A model generated the notes under the pieces. That model saw only the letters and a program-made list of their open reading frames with translations. It searched no databases and was not told the DNA's origin. A stretch of 64,000 nucleotides of DNA, taken from assembly GCF_963662255.1 (NCBI RefSeq), contig NW_026912148.1:248001-312000 (forward strand), written 5' to 3'. Every line of letters begins with the position of its first letter. Within the stretch, counting starts at the first letter, position 1. Position numbers and translations under genes: made by a program. This document shows positions 24,823-37,233 of the stretch, piece after piece. The stretch is from Cinclus cinclus. Taxonomy: Eukaryota > Chordata > Aves > Passeriformes > Cinclidae.

Positions 24823-26201
24823 ATGCCGTGGAGCCTTTGAACGCTGCCAAGCAAAAAGCAGAGCAGTGACCATAAAAGCGAGGAGAGAGCATGCACGAAG
24901 CACACTAGTTCTGTCTAGTGCTTTCCGTGCAGAGAGGCGGCAAAGCTGAATGCCGTGCCAGAGCTTCACTTCTCGCTGGAGCACAGGAAGGCAAGAATGA
25001 AGAGGCAGAACACAGCCTTGGTTTCAGCAGCCTCCGGGACCGCAAAAGTTCAGCAATAGCTCTGTCAAAGCAGAACTCGGCTGAGAATGCTCTCGCAGCT
25101 TGGGAAAGTTAGGCGCAGCTGCTGACCAGCTCTGCCCGTGGCCACAGGCTGCTTCTTCCACCTTCACTGTGGCAGAGCTTTTGCGGAGCAGAGACGGCAT
25201 TCTTCAAGGGCGTGTTCTCCAAGGTGCTGTGAAACAGAGCCTAGCACGCTGTCTCGCTGATCCTGGCTTTCGGCAAGCAGGCGTGCCAGACCGCCGACAT
25301 TCTGCACTCTGGCAGCCTAGTTGCCAGCTTTCGGCAGCTGCTGTCCTAGCAAGGAAGCTCAGGGAGTCAAAGCCAGTGCCGGGCGGCACCTTTCTGCTTT
25401 GCCCGCCTAAGCGGCGTCACGCTCCCTCGGATACTGTGTCCTTTCCCTCTGCACTGCGTCTGCCGAGGTGCTCTCTGCCTCTCGGAGCAGAAGGGCAAAG
25501 GACAATGTTATCCACAGCAGGGTAGAAATGGCATTGCTAGCAGGAAAGCTAGATGCCTTGGAACTGTCCCCTTAGCCCTTGCCACTCACTTCAGGCTCGT
25601 ACGCTGAGCAGAACAGCCTGCTGTTCTGAAGCTTCGCTGGCTGCCGTTCGTGCCCAGACGCCATTTCCTTCCCAAGGAGGCGAAGCGCCGTCTACTTCTC
25701 GCAGCGAGCACGCTGCTCCTGGCTTTCGCTTCTGCCGCAACGAGCTCGCTACGAGCACTTTTCTTCTCAACCCTCTAGACCATTGCGTTCTGCTTTTCTT
25801 GTCTCGTGAATGGAGACGGAAAGCTTCTCGGCTACAATCTCGCCTAGAACAACTGCGGCTACACATTAAGCTCGCCCGCAACGCCCTGCTGAAACTTGCC
25901 TTCTGGCACCCCATTCGCGGGGCAGCCGTCTTTCTTCGGCCACCTGCCAAGTGGCCCCATATCGCCGCGCTCGTTGCACTCCGCTTGTCAGATTGGCTTC
26001 CCGTGGCGCTGATTTCAGCCTGGCCAAATACTAGCGCTGCGGAGAGCTGTCTCGCAGACAATCATGTTCCAGCATAGAAATTTGTCCTGCAATGTTCCCC
26101 CCTCTTTTCCCCCATGGTGTTGCTCTGATGAATGCCTTGAGCATGGAACGACTTAAGCCAGCAAGTATTCCTCGCCGGCCACCGCTCGCTGTGCAAGAGG
26201 T
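24823..26201 (+). repeat. Satellite unit 19, private 1057C pair
   Basis: Variants: 300C, 688A, 707T, 1023T, 1057C, 1290C. It combines the 300C and 1057C of unit 18 with 688A and 1023T typical of the L class, so it looks like a mosaic. Confidence 0.97.
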
Positions 26202-27580
26202 ATGCCGTGGACCCTTTGAACGCTGCCAAGCAAAAAGCAGAGCAGTGACCATAAAAGCGAGGAGAGAGCATGCACGAAGCACACTAGTTCTGTCTAGTGC
26301 TTTCCGTGCAGAGAGGCGGCAAAGCTGAATGCCGTGCCAGAGCTTCACTTCTCGCTGGAGCACAGGAAGGCAAGAATGAAGAGGCAGAACACAGCCTTGG
26401 TTTCAGCAGCCTCCGGGACCGCAAAAGTTCAGCAATAGCTCTGTCAAAGCAGAACTCGGCTGAGAATGCTCTCGCAGCTTGGGAAAGTTAGGCGCAGCTG
26501 TTGACCAGCTCTGCCCGTGGCCACAGGCTGCTTCTTCCACCTTCACTGTGGCAGAGCTTTTGCGGAGCAGAGAGGGCATTCTTCAAGGGCGTGTTCTCCA
26601 AGGTGCTGTGAAACAGAGCCTAGCACGCTGTCTCGCTGATCCTGGCTTTCGGCAAGCAGGCGTGCCAGACCGCCGACATTCTGCACTCTGGCAGCCTAGT
26701 TGCCAGCTTTCGGCAGCTGCTGTCCTAGCAAGGAAGCTCAGGGAGTCAAAGCCAGTGCCGGGCGGCACCTTTCTGCTTTGCCCGCCTAAGCGGCGTCACG
26801 CTCCCTCGGATACTGTGTCCTTTCCCTCTGCACTGCGTCTGCCGAGGTGCTCTCTGCCTCTCGGAGCAGAAGGGCAAAGGACAATGTTTTCCACAGCAGG
26901 GTAGAAACGGCATTGCTAGCAGGAAAGCTAGATGCCTTGGAACTGTCCCCTTAGCCCTTGCCACTCACTTCAGGCTCGTACGCTGAGCAGAACAGCCTGC
27001 TGTTCTGAAGCTTCGCTGGCTGCCGTTCGTGCCCAGACGCCATTTCCTTCCCAAGGAGGCGAAGCGCCGTCTACTTCTCGCAGCGAGCACGCTGCTCCTG
27101 GCTTTCGCTTCTGCCGCAACGAGCTCGCTACGAGCACTTTTCTTCTCAACCCTCTAGACCATTGCGTTCTGCTTTTCTTGTCTCGTGAATGGAGACGGAA
27201 AGCTTCTCGGCTACAATCTCGCCCAGAACAACTGCGGCTACACATTAAGCTCGCCCGGGACGCCCTGCTGAAACTTGCCTTCTGGCACCCCATTCGCGGG
27301 GCAGCCGTCTTTCTTCGGCCACCTGCCAAGTGGCCCCATATCGCCGCGCTCGTTGCACTCCGCTTGTCAGATTGGCTTCCCGTGGCGCTGATTTCAGCCT
27401 GGCCAAATACTAGCGCTGCGGAGAGCTGTCTCGCAGACAATCATGTTCCAGCATAGAAATTTGTCCTGCAATGTTCCCCCCTCTTTTCCCGCATGGTGTT
27501 GCTCTGATGAATGCCTTGAGCATGGAACGACTTAAGCCAGCAAGTATTCCTCGCCGGCCACCGCTCGCTGTGCAAGAGGT
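26202..27580 (+). repeat. Satellite unit 20, E class
   Basis: Variants: 11C, 373G, 1058G. From about offset 373 it matches unit 23, so the trimer duplication of 20-22 into 23-25 starts inside this unit. Confidence 0.97.
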
Positions 27581-28959
27581 ATGCCGTGGAGCCTTTGAAC
27601 GCTGCCAAGCAAAAAGCAGAGCAGTGACCATAAAAGCGAGGAGAGAGCATGCACGAAGCACACTAGTTCTGTCTAGTGCTTTCCGTGCAGAGAGGCGGCA
27701 AAGCTGAATGCCGTGCCAGAGCTTCACTTCTCGCTGGAGCACAGGAAGGCAAGAATGAAGAGGCAGAACACAGCCTTGGTTTCAGCAGCCTCCGGGACCG
27801 CAAAAGTTCAGCAATAGCTCTGTCAAAGCAGAACTCGGCTGAGAATGCTCTCGCAGCTTGAGAAAGTTAGGCGCAGCTGTTGACCAGCTCTGCCCCTGGC
27901 CACAGGCTGCTTCTTCCACCTTCACTGTGGCAGAGCTTTTGCGGAGCAGAGACGGCATTCTTCAAGGGCGTGTTCTCCAAGGTGCTGTGAAACAGAGCCT
28001 AGCACGCTGTCTCGCTGATCCTGGCTTTCGGCAAGCAGGCGTGCCAGACCGCCGACATTCTGCACTCTGGCAGCCTAGTTGCCAGCTTTCGGCAGCTGCT
28101 GTCCTAGCAAGGAAGCTCAGGGAGTCAAAGCCAGTGCCGGGCGGCACCTTTCTGCTTTGCCCGCCTAAGCGGCGTCACGCTCCCTCGGATACTGTGTCCT
28201 TTCCCTCTGCACTGCGTCTGCCGAGGTGCTCTCTGCCTCTCGGAGCAGAAGGGCAAAGGACAATGTTTTCCACAGCAGGGTAGAAACGGCATTGCTAGCA
28301 GGAAAGCTAGATGCCTTGGAACTGTCCCCTTAGCCCTTGCCACTCACTTCAGGCTCGTACGCTGAGCAGAACAGCCTGCTGTTCTGAAGCTTCGCTGGCT
28401 GCCGTTCGTGCCCAGACGCCATTTCCTTCCCAAGGAGGCGAAGCGCCGTCTACTTCTCGCAGCGAGCACGCTGCTCCTGGCTTTCGCTTCTGCCGCAACG
28501 AGCTCGCTACGAGCACTTTTCTTCTCAACCCTCTAGACCATTGCGTTCTGCTTTTCTTGTCTCGTGAATGGAGACGGAAAGCTTCTCGGCTACAATCTCG
28601 CCCAGAACAACTGCGGCTACACATTAAGCTCGCCCGGAACGCCCTGCTGAAACTTGCCTTCTGGCACCCCATTCGCGGGGCAGCCGTCTTTCTTCGGCCA
28701 CCTGCCAAGTGGCCCCATATCGCCGCGCTCGTTGCACTCCGCTTGTCAGATTGGCTTCCCGTGGCGCTGATTTCAGCCTGGCCAAATACTAGCGCTGCGG
28801 AGAGCTGTCTCGCAGACAATCATGTTCCAGCATAGAAATTTGTCCTGCAATGTTCCCCCCTCTTTTCCCGCATGGTGTTGCTCTGATGAATGCCTTGAGC
28901 ATGGAACGACTTAAGCCAGCAAGTATTCCTCGCCGGCCACCGCTCGCTGTGCAAGAGGT
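27581..28959 (+). repeat. Satellite unit 21
   Basis: Variants: 281A, 316C. Same as unit 24, three units downstream. Confidence 0.97.
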
Positions 28960-30338
28960 ATGCCGTGGACCCTTTGAACGCTGCCAAGCAAAAAGCAGAG
29001 CAGTGACCATAAAAGCGAGGAGAGAGCATGCACGAAGCACACTAGTTCTGTCTAGTGCTTTCCGTGCAGAGAGGCGGCAAAGCTGAATGCCGTGCCAGAG
29101 CTTCACTTCTCGCTGGAGCACAGGAAGGCAAGAATGAAGAGGCAGAACACAGCCTTGGTTTCAGCAGCCTCCGGGACCGCAAAAGTTCAGCAATAGCTCT
29201 GTCAAAGCAGAACTCGGCTGAGAATGCTCTCGCGGCTTGGGAAAGTTAGGCGCAGCTGTTGACCAGCTCTGCCCGTGGCCACAGGCTGCTTCTTCCACCT
29301 TCACTGTGGCAGAGCTTTTGCGGAGCAGAGACGGCATTCTTCAAGGGCGTGTTCTCCAAGGTGCTGTGAAACAGAGCCTAGCACGCTGTCTCGCTGATCC
29401 TGGCTTTCGGCAAGCAGGCGTGCCAGACCGCCGACATTCTGCACTCTGGCAGCCTAGTTGCCAGCTTTCGGCAGCTGCTGTCCTAGCAAGGAAGCTCAGG
29501 GAGTCAAAGCCAGTGCCGGGCGGCACCTTTCTGCTTTGCCCGCCTAAGCGGCGTCACGCTCCCTCGGATACTGTGTCCTTTCCCTCTGCACTGCGTCTGC
29601 CGAGGTGCTCTCTGCCTCTCGGAGCAGAAGGGCAAAGGACAATGTTTTCCACAGCAGGGTAGAAATGGCATTGCTAGCAGGAAAGCTAGATGCCTTGGAA
29701 CTGTCCCCTTAGCCCTTGCCACTCACTTCAGGCTCGTACGCTGAGCAGAACAGCCTGCTGTTCTGAAGCTTCGCTGGCTGCCGTTCGTGCCCAGACGCCA
29801 TTTCCTTCCCAAGGAGGCGAAGCGCCGTCTACTTCTCGCAGCGAGCACGCTGCTCCTGGCTTTCGCTTCTGCCGCAACGAGCTCGCTACGAGCACTTTTC
29901 TTCTCAACCCTCTAGACCATTGCGTTCTGCTTTTCTTGTCTCGTGAATGGAGACGGAAAGCTTCTCGGCTACAATCTCGCCCAGAACAACTGCGGCTACA
30001 CATTAAGCTCGCCCGGAACGCCCTGCTGAAACTTGCCTTCTGGTACCCCATTCGCGGGGCAGCCGTCTTTCTTCGGCCACCTGCCAAGTGGCCCCATATC
30101 GCCGCGCTCGTTGCACTCCGCTTGTCAGATTGGCTTCCCGTGGCGCTGATTTCAGCCTGGCCAAATACTAGCGCTGCGGAGAGCTGTCTCGCAGACAATC
30201 ATGTTCCAGCATAGAAATTTGTCCTGCAATGTTCCCCCCTCTTTTCCCGCATGGTGTTGCTCTGATGAATGCCTTGAGCATGGAACGACTTAAGCCAGCA
30301 AGTATTCCTCGCCGGCCACCGCTCGCTGTGCAAGAGGT
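28960..30338 (+). repeat. Satellite unit 22, K class
   Basis: Variants: 11C, 275G, 707T, 1085T. Same as units 25, 42 and 46. GGTACC at 30042-30047. Confidence 0.97.
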
Positions 30339-31717
30339 ATGCCGTGGAGCCTTTGAACGCTGCCAAGCAAAAAGCAGAGCAGTGACCATAAAAGCGAGGA
30401 GAGAGCATGCACGAAGCACACTAGTTCTGTCTAGTGCTTTCCGTGCAGAGAGGCGGCAAAGCTGAATGCCGTGCCAGAGCTTCACTTCTCGCTGGAGCAC
30501 AGGAAGGCAAGAATGAAGAGGCAGAACACAGCCTTGGTTTCAGCAGCCTCCGGGACCGCAAAAGTTCAGCAATAGCTCTGTCAAAGCAGAACTCGGCTGA
30601 GAATGCTCTCGCAGCTTGAGAAAGTTAGGCGCAGCTGTTGACCAGCTCTGCCCCTGGCCACAGGCTGCTTCTTCCACCTTCACTGTGGCAGAGCTTTTGC
30701 GGAGCAGAGAGGGCATTCTTCAAGGGCGTGTTCTCCAAGGTGCTGTGAAACAGAGCCTAGCACGCTGTCTCGCTGATCCTGGCTTTCGGCAAGCAGGCGT
30801 GCCAGACCGCCGACATTCTGCACTCTGGCAGCCTAGTTGCCAGCTTTCGGCAGCTGCTGTCCTAGCAAGGAAGCTCAGGGAGTCAAAGCCAGTGCCGGGC
30901 GGCACCTTTCTGCTTTGCCCGCCTAAGCGGCGTCACGCTCCCTCGGATACTGTGTCCTTTCCCTCTGCACTGCGTCTGCCGAGGTGCTCTCTGCCTCTCG
31001 GAGCAGAAGGGCAAAGGACAATGTTTTCCACAGCAGGGTAGAAACGGCATTGCTAGCAGGAAAGCTAGATGCCTTGGAACTGTCCCCTTAGCCCTTGCCA
31101 CTCACTTCAGGCTCGTACGCTGAGCAGAACAGCCTGCTGTTCTGAAGCTTCGCTGGCTGCCGTTCGTGCCCAGACGCCATTTCCTTCCCAAGGAGGCGAA
31201 GCGCCGTCTACTTCTCGCAGCGAGCACGCTGCTCCTGGCTTTCGCTTCTGCCGCAACGAGCTCGCTACGAGCACTTTTCTTCTCAACCCTCTAGACCATT
31301 GCGTTCTGCTTTTCTTGTCTCGTGAATGGAGACGGAAAGCTTCTCGGCTACAATCTCGCCCAGAACAACTGCGGCTACACATTAAGCTCGCCCGGGACGC
31401 CCTGCTGAAACTTGCCTTCTGGCACCCCATTCGCGGGGCAGCCGTCTTTCTTCGGCCACCTGCCAAGTGGCCCCATATCGCCGCGCTCGTTGCACTCCGC
31501 TTGTCAGATTGGCTTCCCGTGGCGCTGATTTCAGCCTGGCCAAATACTAGCGCTGCGGAGAGCTGTCTCGCAGACAATCATGTTCCAGCATAGAAATTTG
31601 TCCTGCAATGTTCCCCCCTCTTTTCCCGCATGGTGTTGCTCTGATGAATGCCTTGAGCATGGAACGACTTAAGCCAGCAAGTATTCCTCGCCGGCCACCG
31701 CTCGCTGTGCAAGAGGT
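30339..31717 (+). repeat. Satellite unit 23, E class
   Basis: Variants: 281A, 316C, 373G, 1058G. First unit of the second trimer copy. Confidence 0.97.
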
Positions 31718-33096
31718 ATGCCGTGGAGCCTTTGAACGCTGCCAAGCAAAAAGCAGAGCAGTGACCATAAAAGCGAGGAGAGAGCATGCACGAAGCACAC
31801 TAGTTCTGTCTAGTGCTTTCCGTGCAGAGAGGCGGCAAAGCTGAATGCCGTGCCAGAGCTTCACTTCTCGCTGGAGCACAGGAAGGCAAGAATGAAGAGG
31901 CAGAACACAGCCTTGGTTTCAGCAGCCTCCGGGACCGCAAAAGTTCAGCAATAGCTCTGTCAAAGCAGAACTCGGCTGAGAATGCTCTCGCAGCTTGAGA
32001 AAGTTAGGCGCAGCTGTTGACCAGCTCTGCCCCTGGCCACAGGCTGCTTCTTCCACCTTCACTGTGGCAGAGCTTTTGCGGAGCAGAGACGGCATTCTTC
32101 AAGGGCGTGTTCTCCAAGGTGCTGTGAAACAGAGCCTAGCACGCTGTCTCGCTGATCCTGGCTTTCGGCAAGCAGGCGTGCCAGACCGCCGACATTCTGC
32201 ACTCTGGCAGCCTAGTTGCCAGCTTTCGGCAGCTGCTGTCCTAGCAAGGAAGCTCAGGGAGTCAAAGCCAGTGCCGGGCGGCACCTTTCTGCTTTGCCCG
32301 CCTAAGCGGCGTCACGCTCCCTCGGATACTGTGTCCTTTCCCTCTGCACTGCGTCTGCCGAGGTGCTCTCTGCCTCTCGGAGCAGAAGGGCAAAGGACAA
32401 TGTTTTCCACAGCAGGGTAGAAACGGCATTGCTAGCAGGAAAGCTAGATGCCTTGGAACTGTCCCCTTAGCCCTTGCCACTCACTTCAGGCTCGTACGCT
32501 GAGCAGAACAGCCTGCTGTTCTGAAGCTTCGCTGGCTGCCGTTCGTGCCCAGACGCCATTTCCTTCCCAAGGAGGCGAAGCGCCGTCTACTTCTCGCAGC
32601 GAGCACGCTGCTCCTGGCTTTCGCTTCTGCCGCAACGAGCTCGCTACGAGCACTTTTCTTCTCAACCCTCTAGACCATTGCGTTCTGCTTTTCTTGTCTC
32701 GTGAATGGAGACGGAAAGCTTCTCGGCTACAATCTCGCCCAGAACAACTGCGGCTACACATTAAGCTCGCCCGGAACGCCCTGCTGAAACTTGCCTTCTG
32801 GCACCCCATTCGCGGGGCAGCCGTCTTTCTTCGGCCACCTGCCAAGTGGCCCCATATCGCCGCGCTCGTTGCACTCCGCTTGTCAGATTGGCTTCCCGTG
32901 GCGCTGATTTCAGCCTGGCCAAATACTAGCGCTGCGGAGAGCTGTCTCGCAGACAATCATGTTCCAGCATAGAAATTTGTCCTGCAATGTTCCCCCCTCT
33001 TTTCCCGCATGGTGTTGCTCTGATGAATGCCTTGAGCATGGAACGACTTAAGCCAGCAAGTATTCCTCGCCGGCCACCGCTCGCTGTGCAAGAGGT
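31718..33096 (+). repeat. Satellite unit 24
   Basis: Variants: 281A, 316C, as in unit 21. Confidence 0.97.
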
Positions 33097-34475
33097 ATGC
33101 CGTGGACCCTTTGAACGCTGCCAAGCAAAAAGCAGAGCAGTGACCATAAAAGCGAGGAGAGAGCATGCACGAAGCACACTAGTTCTGTCTAGTGCTTTCC
33201 GTGCAGAGAGGCGGCAAAGCTGAATGCCGTGCCAGAGCTTCACTTCTCGCTGGAGCACAGGAAGGCAAGAATGAAGAGGCAGAACACAGCCTTGGTTTCA
33301 GCAGCCTCCGGGACCGCAAAAGTTCAGCAATAGCTCTGTCAAAGCAGAACTCGGCTGAGAATGCTCTCGCGGCTTGGGAAAGTTAGGCGCAGCTGTTGAC
33401 CAGCTCTGCCCGTGGCCACAGGCTGCTTCTTCCACCTTCACTGTGGCAGAGCTTTTGCGGAGCAGAGACGGCATTCTTCAAGGGCGTGTTCTCCAAGGTG
33501 CTGTGAAACAGAGCCTAGCACGCTGTCTCGCTGATCCTGGCTTTCGGCAAGCAGGCGTGCCAGACCGCCGACATTCTGCACTCTGGCAGCCTAGTTGCCA
33601 GCTTTCGGCAGCTGCTGTCCTAGCAAGGAAGCTCAGGGAGTCAAAGCCAGTGCCGGGCGGCACCTTTCTGCTTTGCCCGCCTAAGCGGCGTCACGCTCCC
33701 TCGGATACTGTGTCCTTTCCCTCTGCACTGCGTCTGCCGAGGTGCTCTCTGCCTCTCGGAGCAGAAGGGCAAAGGACAATGTTTTCCACAGCAGGGTAGA
33801 AATGGCATTGCTAGCAGGAAAGCTAGATGCCTTGGAACTGTCCCCTTAGCCCTTGCCACTCACTTCAGGCTCGTACGCTGAGCAGAACAGCCTGCTGTTC
33901 TGAAGCTTCGCTGGCTGCCGTTCGTGCCCAGACGCCATTTCCTTCCCAAGGAGGCGAAGCGCCGTCTACTTCTCGCAGCGAGCACGCTGCTCCTGGCTTT
34001 CGCTTCTGCCGCAACGAGCTCGCTACGAGCACTTTTCTTCTCAACCCTCTAGACCATTGCGTTCTGCTTTTCTTGTCTCGTGAATGGAGACGGAAAGCTT
34101 CTCGGCTACAATCTCGCCCAGAACAACTGCGGCTACACATTAAGCTCGCCCGGAACGCCCTGCTGAAACTTGCCTTCTGGTACCCCATTCGCGGGGCAGC
34201 CGTCTTTCTTCGGCCACCTGCCAAGTGGCCCCATATCGCCGCGCTCGTTGCACTCCGCTTGTCAGATTGGCTTCCCGTGGCGCTGATTTCAGCCTGGCCA
34301 AATACTAGCGCTGCGGAGAGCTGTCTCGCAGACAATCATGTTCCAGCATAGAAATTTGTCCTGCAATGTTCCCCCCTCTTTTCCCGCATGGTGTTGCTCT
34401 GATGAATGCCTTGAGCATGGAACGACTTAAGCCAGCAAGTATTCCTCGCCGGCCACCGCTCGCTGTGCAAGAGGT
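33097..34475 (+). repeat. Satellite unit 25, K class
   Basis: Variants: 11C, 275G, 707T, 1085T, as in unit 22. GGTACC at 34179-34184. It also opens the K-E-E-G block of units 25-28. Confidence 0.97.
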
Positions 34476-35854
34476 ATGCCGTGGAGCCTTTGAACGCTGC
34501 CAAGCAAAAAGCAGAGCAGTGACCATAAAAGCGAGGAGAGAGCATGCACGAAGCACACTAGTTCTGTCTAGTGCTTTCCGTGCAGAGAGGCGGCAAAGCT
34601 GAATGCCGTGCCAGAGCTTCACTTCTCGCTGGAGCACAGGAAGGCAAGAATGAAGAGGCAGAACACAGCCTTGGTTTCAGCAGCCTCCGGGACCGCAAAA
34701 GTTCAGCAATAGCTCTGTCAAAGCAGAACTCGGCTGAGAATGCTCTCGCAGCTTGAGAAAGTTAGGCGCAGCTGTTGACCAGCTCTGCCCCTGGCCACAG
34801 GCTGCTTCTTCCACCTTCACTGTGGCAGAGCTTTTGCGGAGCAGAGAGGGCATTCTTCAAGGGCGTGTTCTCCAAGGTGCTGTGAAACAGAGCCTAGCAC
34901 GCTGTCTCGCTGATCCTGGCTTTCGGCAAGCAGGCGTGCCAGACCGCCGACATTCTGCACTCTGGCAGCCTAGTTGCCAGCTTTCGGCAGCTGCTGTCCT
35001 AGCAAGGAAGCTCAGGGAGTCAAAGCCAGTGCCGGGCGGCACCTTTCTGCTTTGCCCGCCTAAGCGGCGTCACGCTCCCTCGGATACTGTGTCCTTTCCC
35101 TCTGCACTGCGTCTGCCGAGGTGCTCTCTGCCTCTCGGAGCAGAAGGGCAAAGGACAATGTTTTCCACAGCAGGGTAGAAACGGCATTGCTAGCAGGAAA
35201 GCTAGATGCCTTGGAACTGTCCCCTTAGCCCTTGCCACTCACTTCAGGCTCGTACGCTGAGCAGAACAGCCTGCTGTTCTGAAGCTTCGCTGGCTGCCGT
35301 TCGTGCCCAGACGCCATTTCCTTCCCAAGGAGGCGAAGCGCCGTCTACTTCTCGCACCGAGCACGCTGCTCCTGGCTTTCGCTTCTGCCGCAACGAGCTC
35401 GCTACGAGCACTTTTCTTCTCAACCCTCTAGACCATTGCGTTCTGCTTTTCTTGTCTCGTGAATGGAGACGGAAAGCTTCTCGGCTACAATCTCGCCCAG
35501 AACAACTGCGGCTACACATTAAGCTCGCCCGGAACGCCCTGCTGAAACTTGCCTTCTGGCACCCCATTCGCGGGGCAGCCGTCTTTCTTCGGCCACCTGC
35601 CAAGTGGCCCCATATCGCCGCGCTCGTTGCACTCCGCTTGTCAGATTGGCTTCCCGTGGCGCTGATTTCAGCCTGGCCAAATACTAGCGCTGCGGAGAGC
35701 TGTCTCGCAGACAATCATGTTCCAGCATAGAAATTTGTCCTGCAATGTTCCCCCCTCTTTTCCCGCATGGTGTTGCTCTGATGAATGCCTTGAGCATGGA
35801 ACGACTTAAGCCAGCAAGTATTCCTCGCCGGCCACCGCTCGCTGTGCAAGAGGT
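34476..35854 (+). repeat. Satellite unit 26, E class
   Basis: Variants: 281A, 316C, 373G, 882C. It differs from unit 43 only by 882C, which is otherwise seen only in unit 5, 21 units away. Confidence 0.97.
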
Positions 35855-37233
35855 ATGCCGTGGAGCCTTTGAACGCTGCCAAGCAAAAAGCAGAGCAGTG
35901 ACCATAAAAGCGAGGAGAGAGCATGCACGAAGCACACTAGTTCTGTCTAGTGCTTTCCGTGCAGAGAGGCGGCAAAGCTGAATGCCGTGCCAGAGCTTCA
36001 CTTCTCGCTGGAGCACAGGAAGGCAAGAATGAAGAGGCAGAACACAGCCTTGGTTTCAGCAGCCTCCGGGACCGCAAAAGTTCAGCAATAGCTCTGTCAA
36101 AGCAGAACTCGGCTGAGAATGCTCTCGCAGCTTGGGAAAGTTAGGCGCAGCTGTTGACCAGCTCTGCCCCTGGCCACAGGCTGCTTCTTCCACCTTCACT
36201 GTGGCAGAGCTTTTGCGGAGCAGAGAGGGCATTCTTCAAGGGCGTGTTCTCCAAGGTGCTGTGAAACAGAGCCTAGCACGCTGTCTCGCTGATCCTGGCT
36301 TTCGGCAAGCAGGCGTGCCAGACCGCCGACATTCTGCACTCTGGCAGCCTAGTTGCCAGCTTTCGGCAGCTGCTGTCCTAGCAAGGAAGCTCAGGGAGTC
36401 AAAGCCAGTGCCGGGCGGCACCTTTCTGCTTTGCCCGCCTAAGCGGCGTCACGCTCCCTCGGATACTGTGTCCTTTCCCTCTGCACTGCGTCTGCCGAGG
36501 TGCTCTCTGCCTCTCGGAGCAGAAGGGCAAAGGACAATGTTTTCCACAGCAGGGTAGAAACGGCATTGCTAGCAGGAAAGCTAGATGCCTTGGAACTGTC
36601 CCCTTAGCCCTTGCCACTCACTTCAGGCTCGTACGCTGAGCAGAACAGCCTGCTGTTCTGAAGCTTCGCTGGCTGCCGTTCGTGCCCAGACGCCATTTCC
36701 TTCCCAAGGAGGCGAAGCGCCGTCTACTTCTCGCAGCGAGCACGCTGCTCCTGGCTTTCGCTTCTGCCGCAACGAGCTCGCTACGAGCACTTTTCTTCTC
36801 AACCCTCTAGACCATTGCGTTCTGCTTTTCTTGTCTCGTGAATGGAGACGGAAAGCTTCTCGGCTACAATCTCGCCCAGAACAACTGCGGCTACACATTA
36901 AGCTCGCCCGGAACGCCCTGCTGAAACTTGCCTTCTGGCACCCCATTCGCGGGGCAGCCGTCTTTCTTCGGCCACCTGCCAAGTGGCCCCATATCGCCGC
37001 GCTCGTTGCACTCCGCTTGTCAGATTGGCTTCCCGTGGCGCTGATTTCAGCCTGGCCAAATACTAGCGCTGCGGAGAGCTGTCTCGCAGACAATCATGTT
37101 CCAGCATAGAAATTTGTCCTGCAATGTTCCCCCCTCTTTTCCCGCATGGTGTTGCTCTGATGAATGCCTTGAGCATGGAACGACTTAAGCCAGCAAGTAT
37201 TCCTCGCCGGCCACCGCTCGCTGTGCAAGAGGT
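35855..37233 (+). repeat. Satellite unit 27, E class
   Basis: Variants: 316C, 373G, as in unit 12. Confidence 0.97.

Larger units (their letters stand above)
26574..34847 (+). repeat. Tandem trimer duplication inside the array (units 20-22 and 23-25)
   Basis: From about offset 373 of unit 20, the order 373G+1058G / 281A+316C / 11C+275G+707T+1085T / 281A+316C+373G is repeated exactly three units (4,137 bp) later. The edges given are approximate. The match weakens in unit 26, which lacks 1058G and has 882C. Confidence 0.75.
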
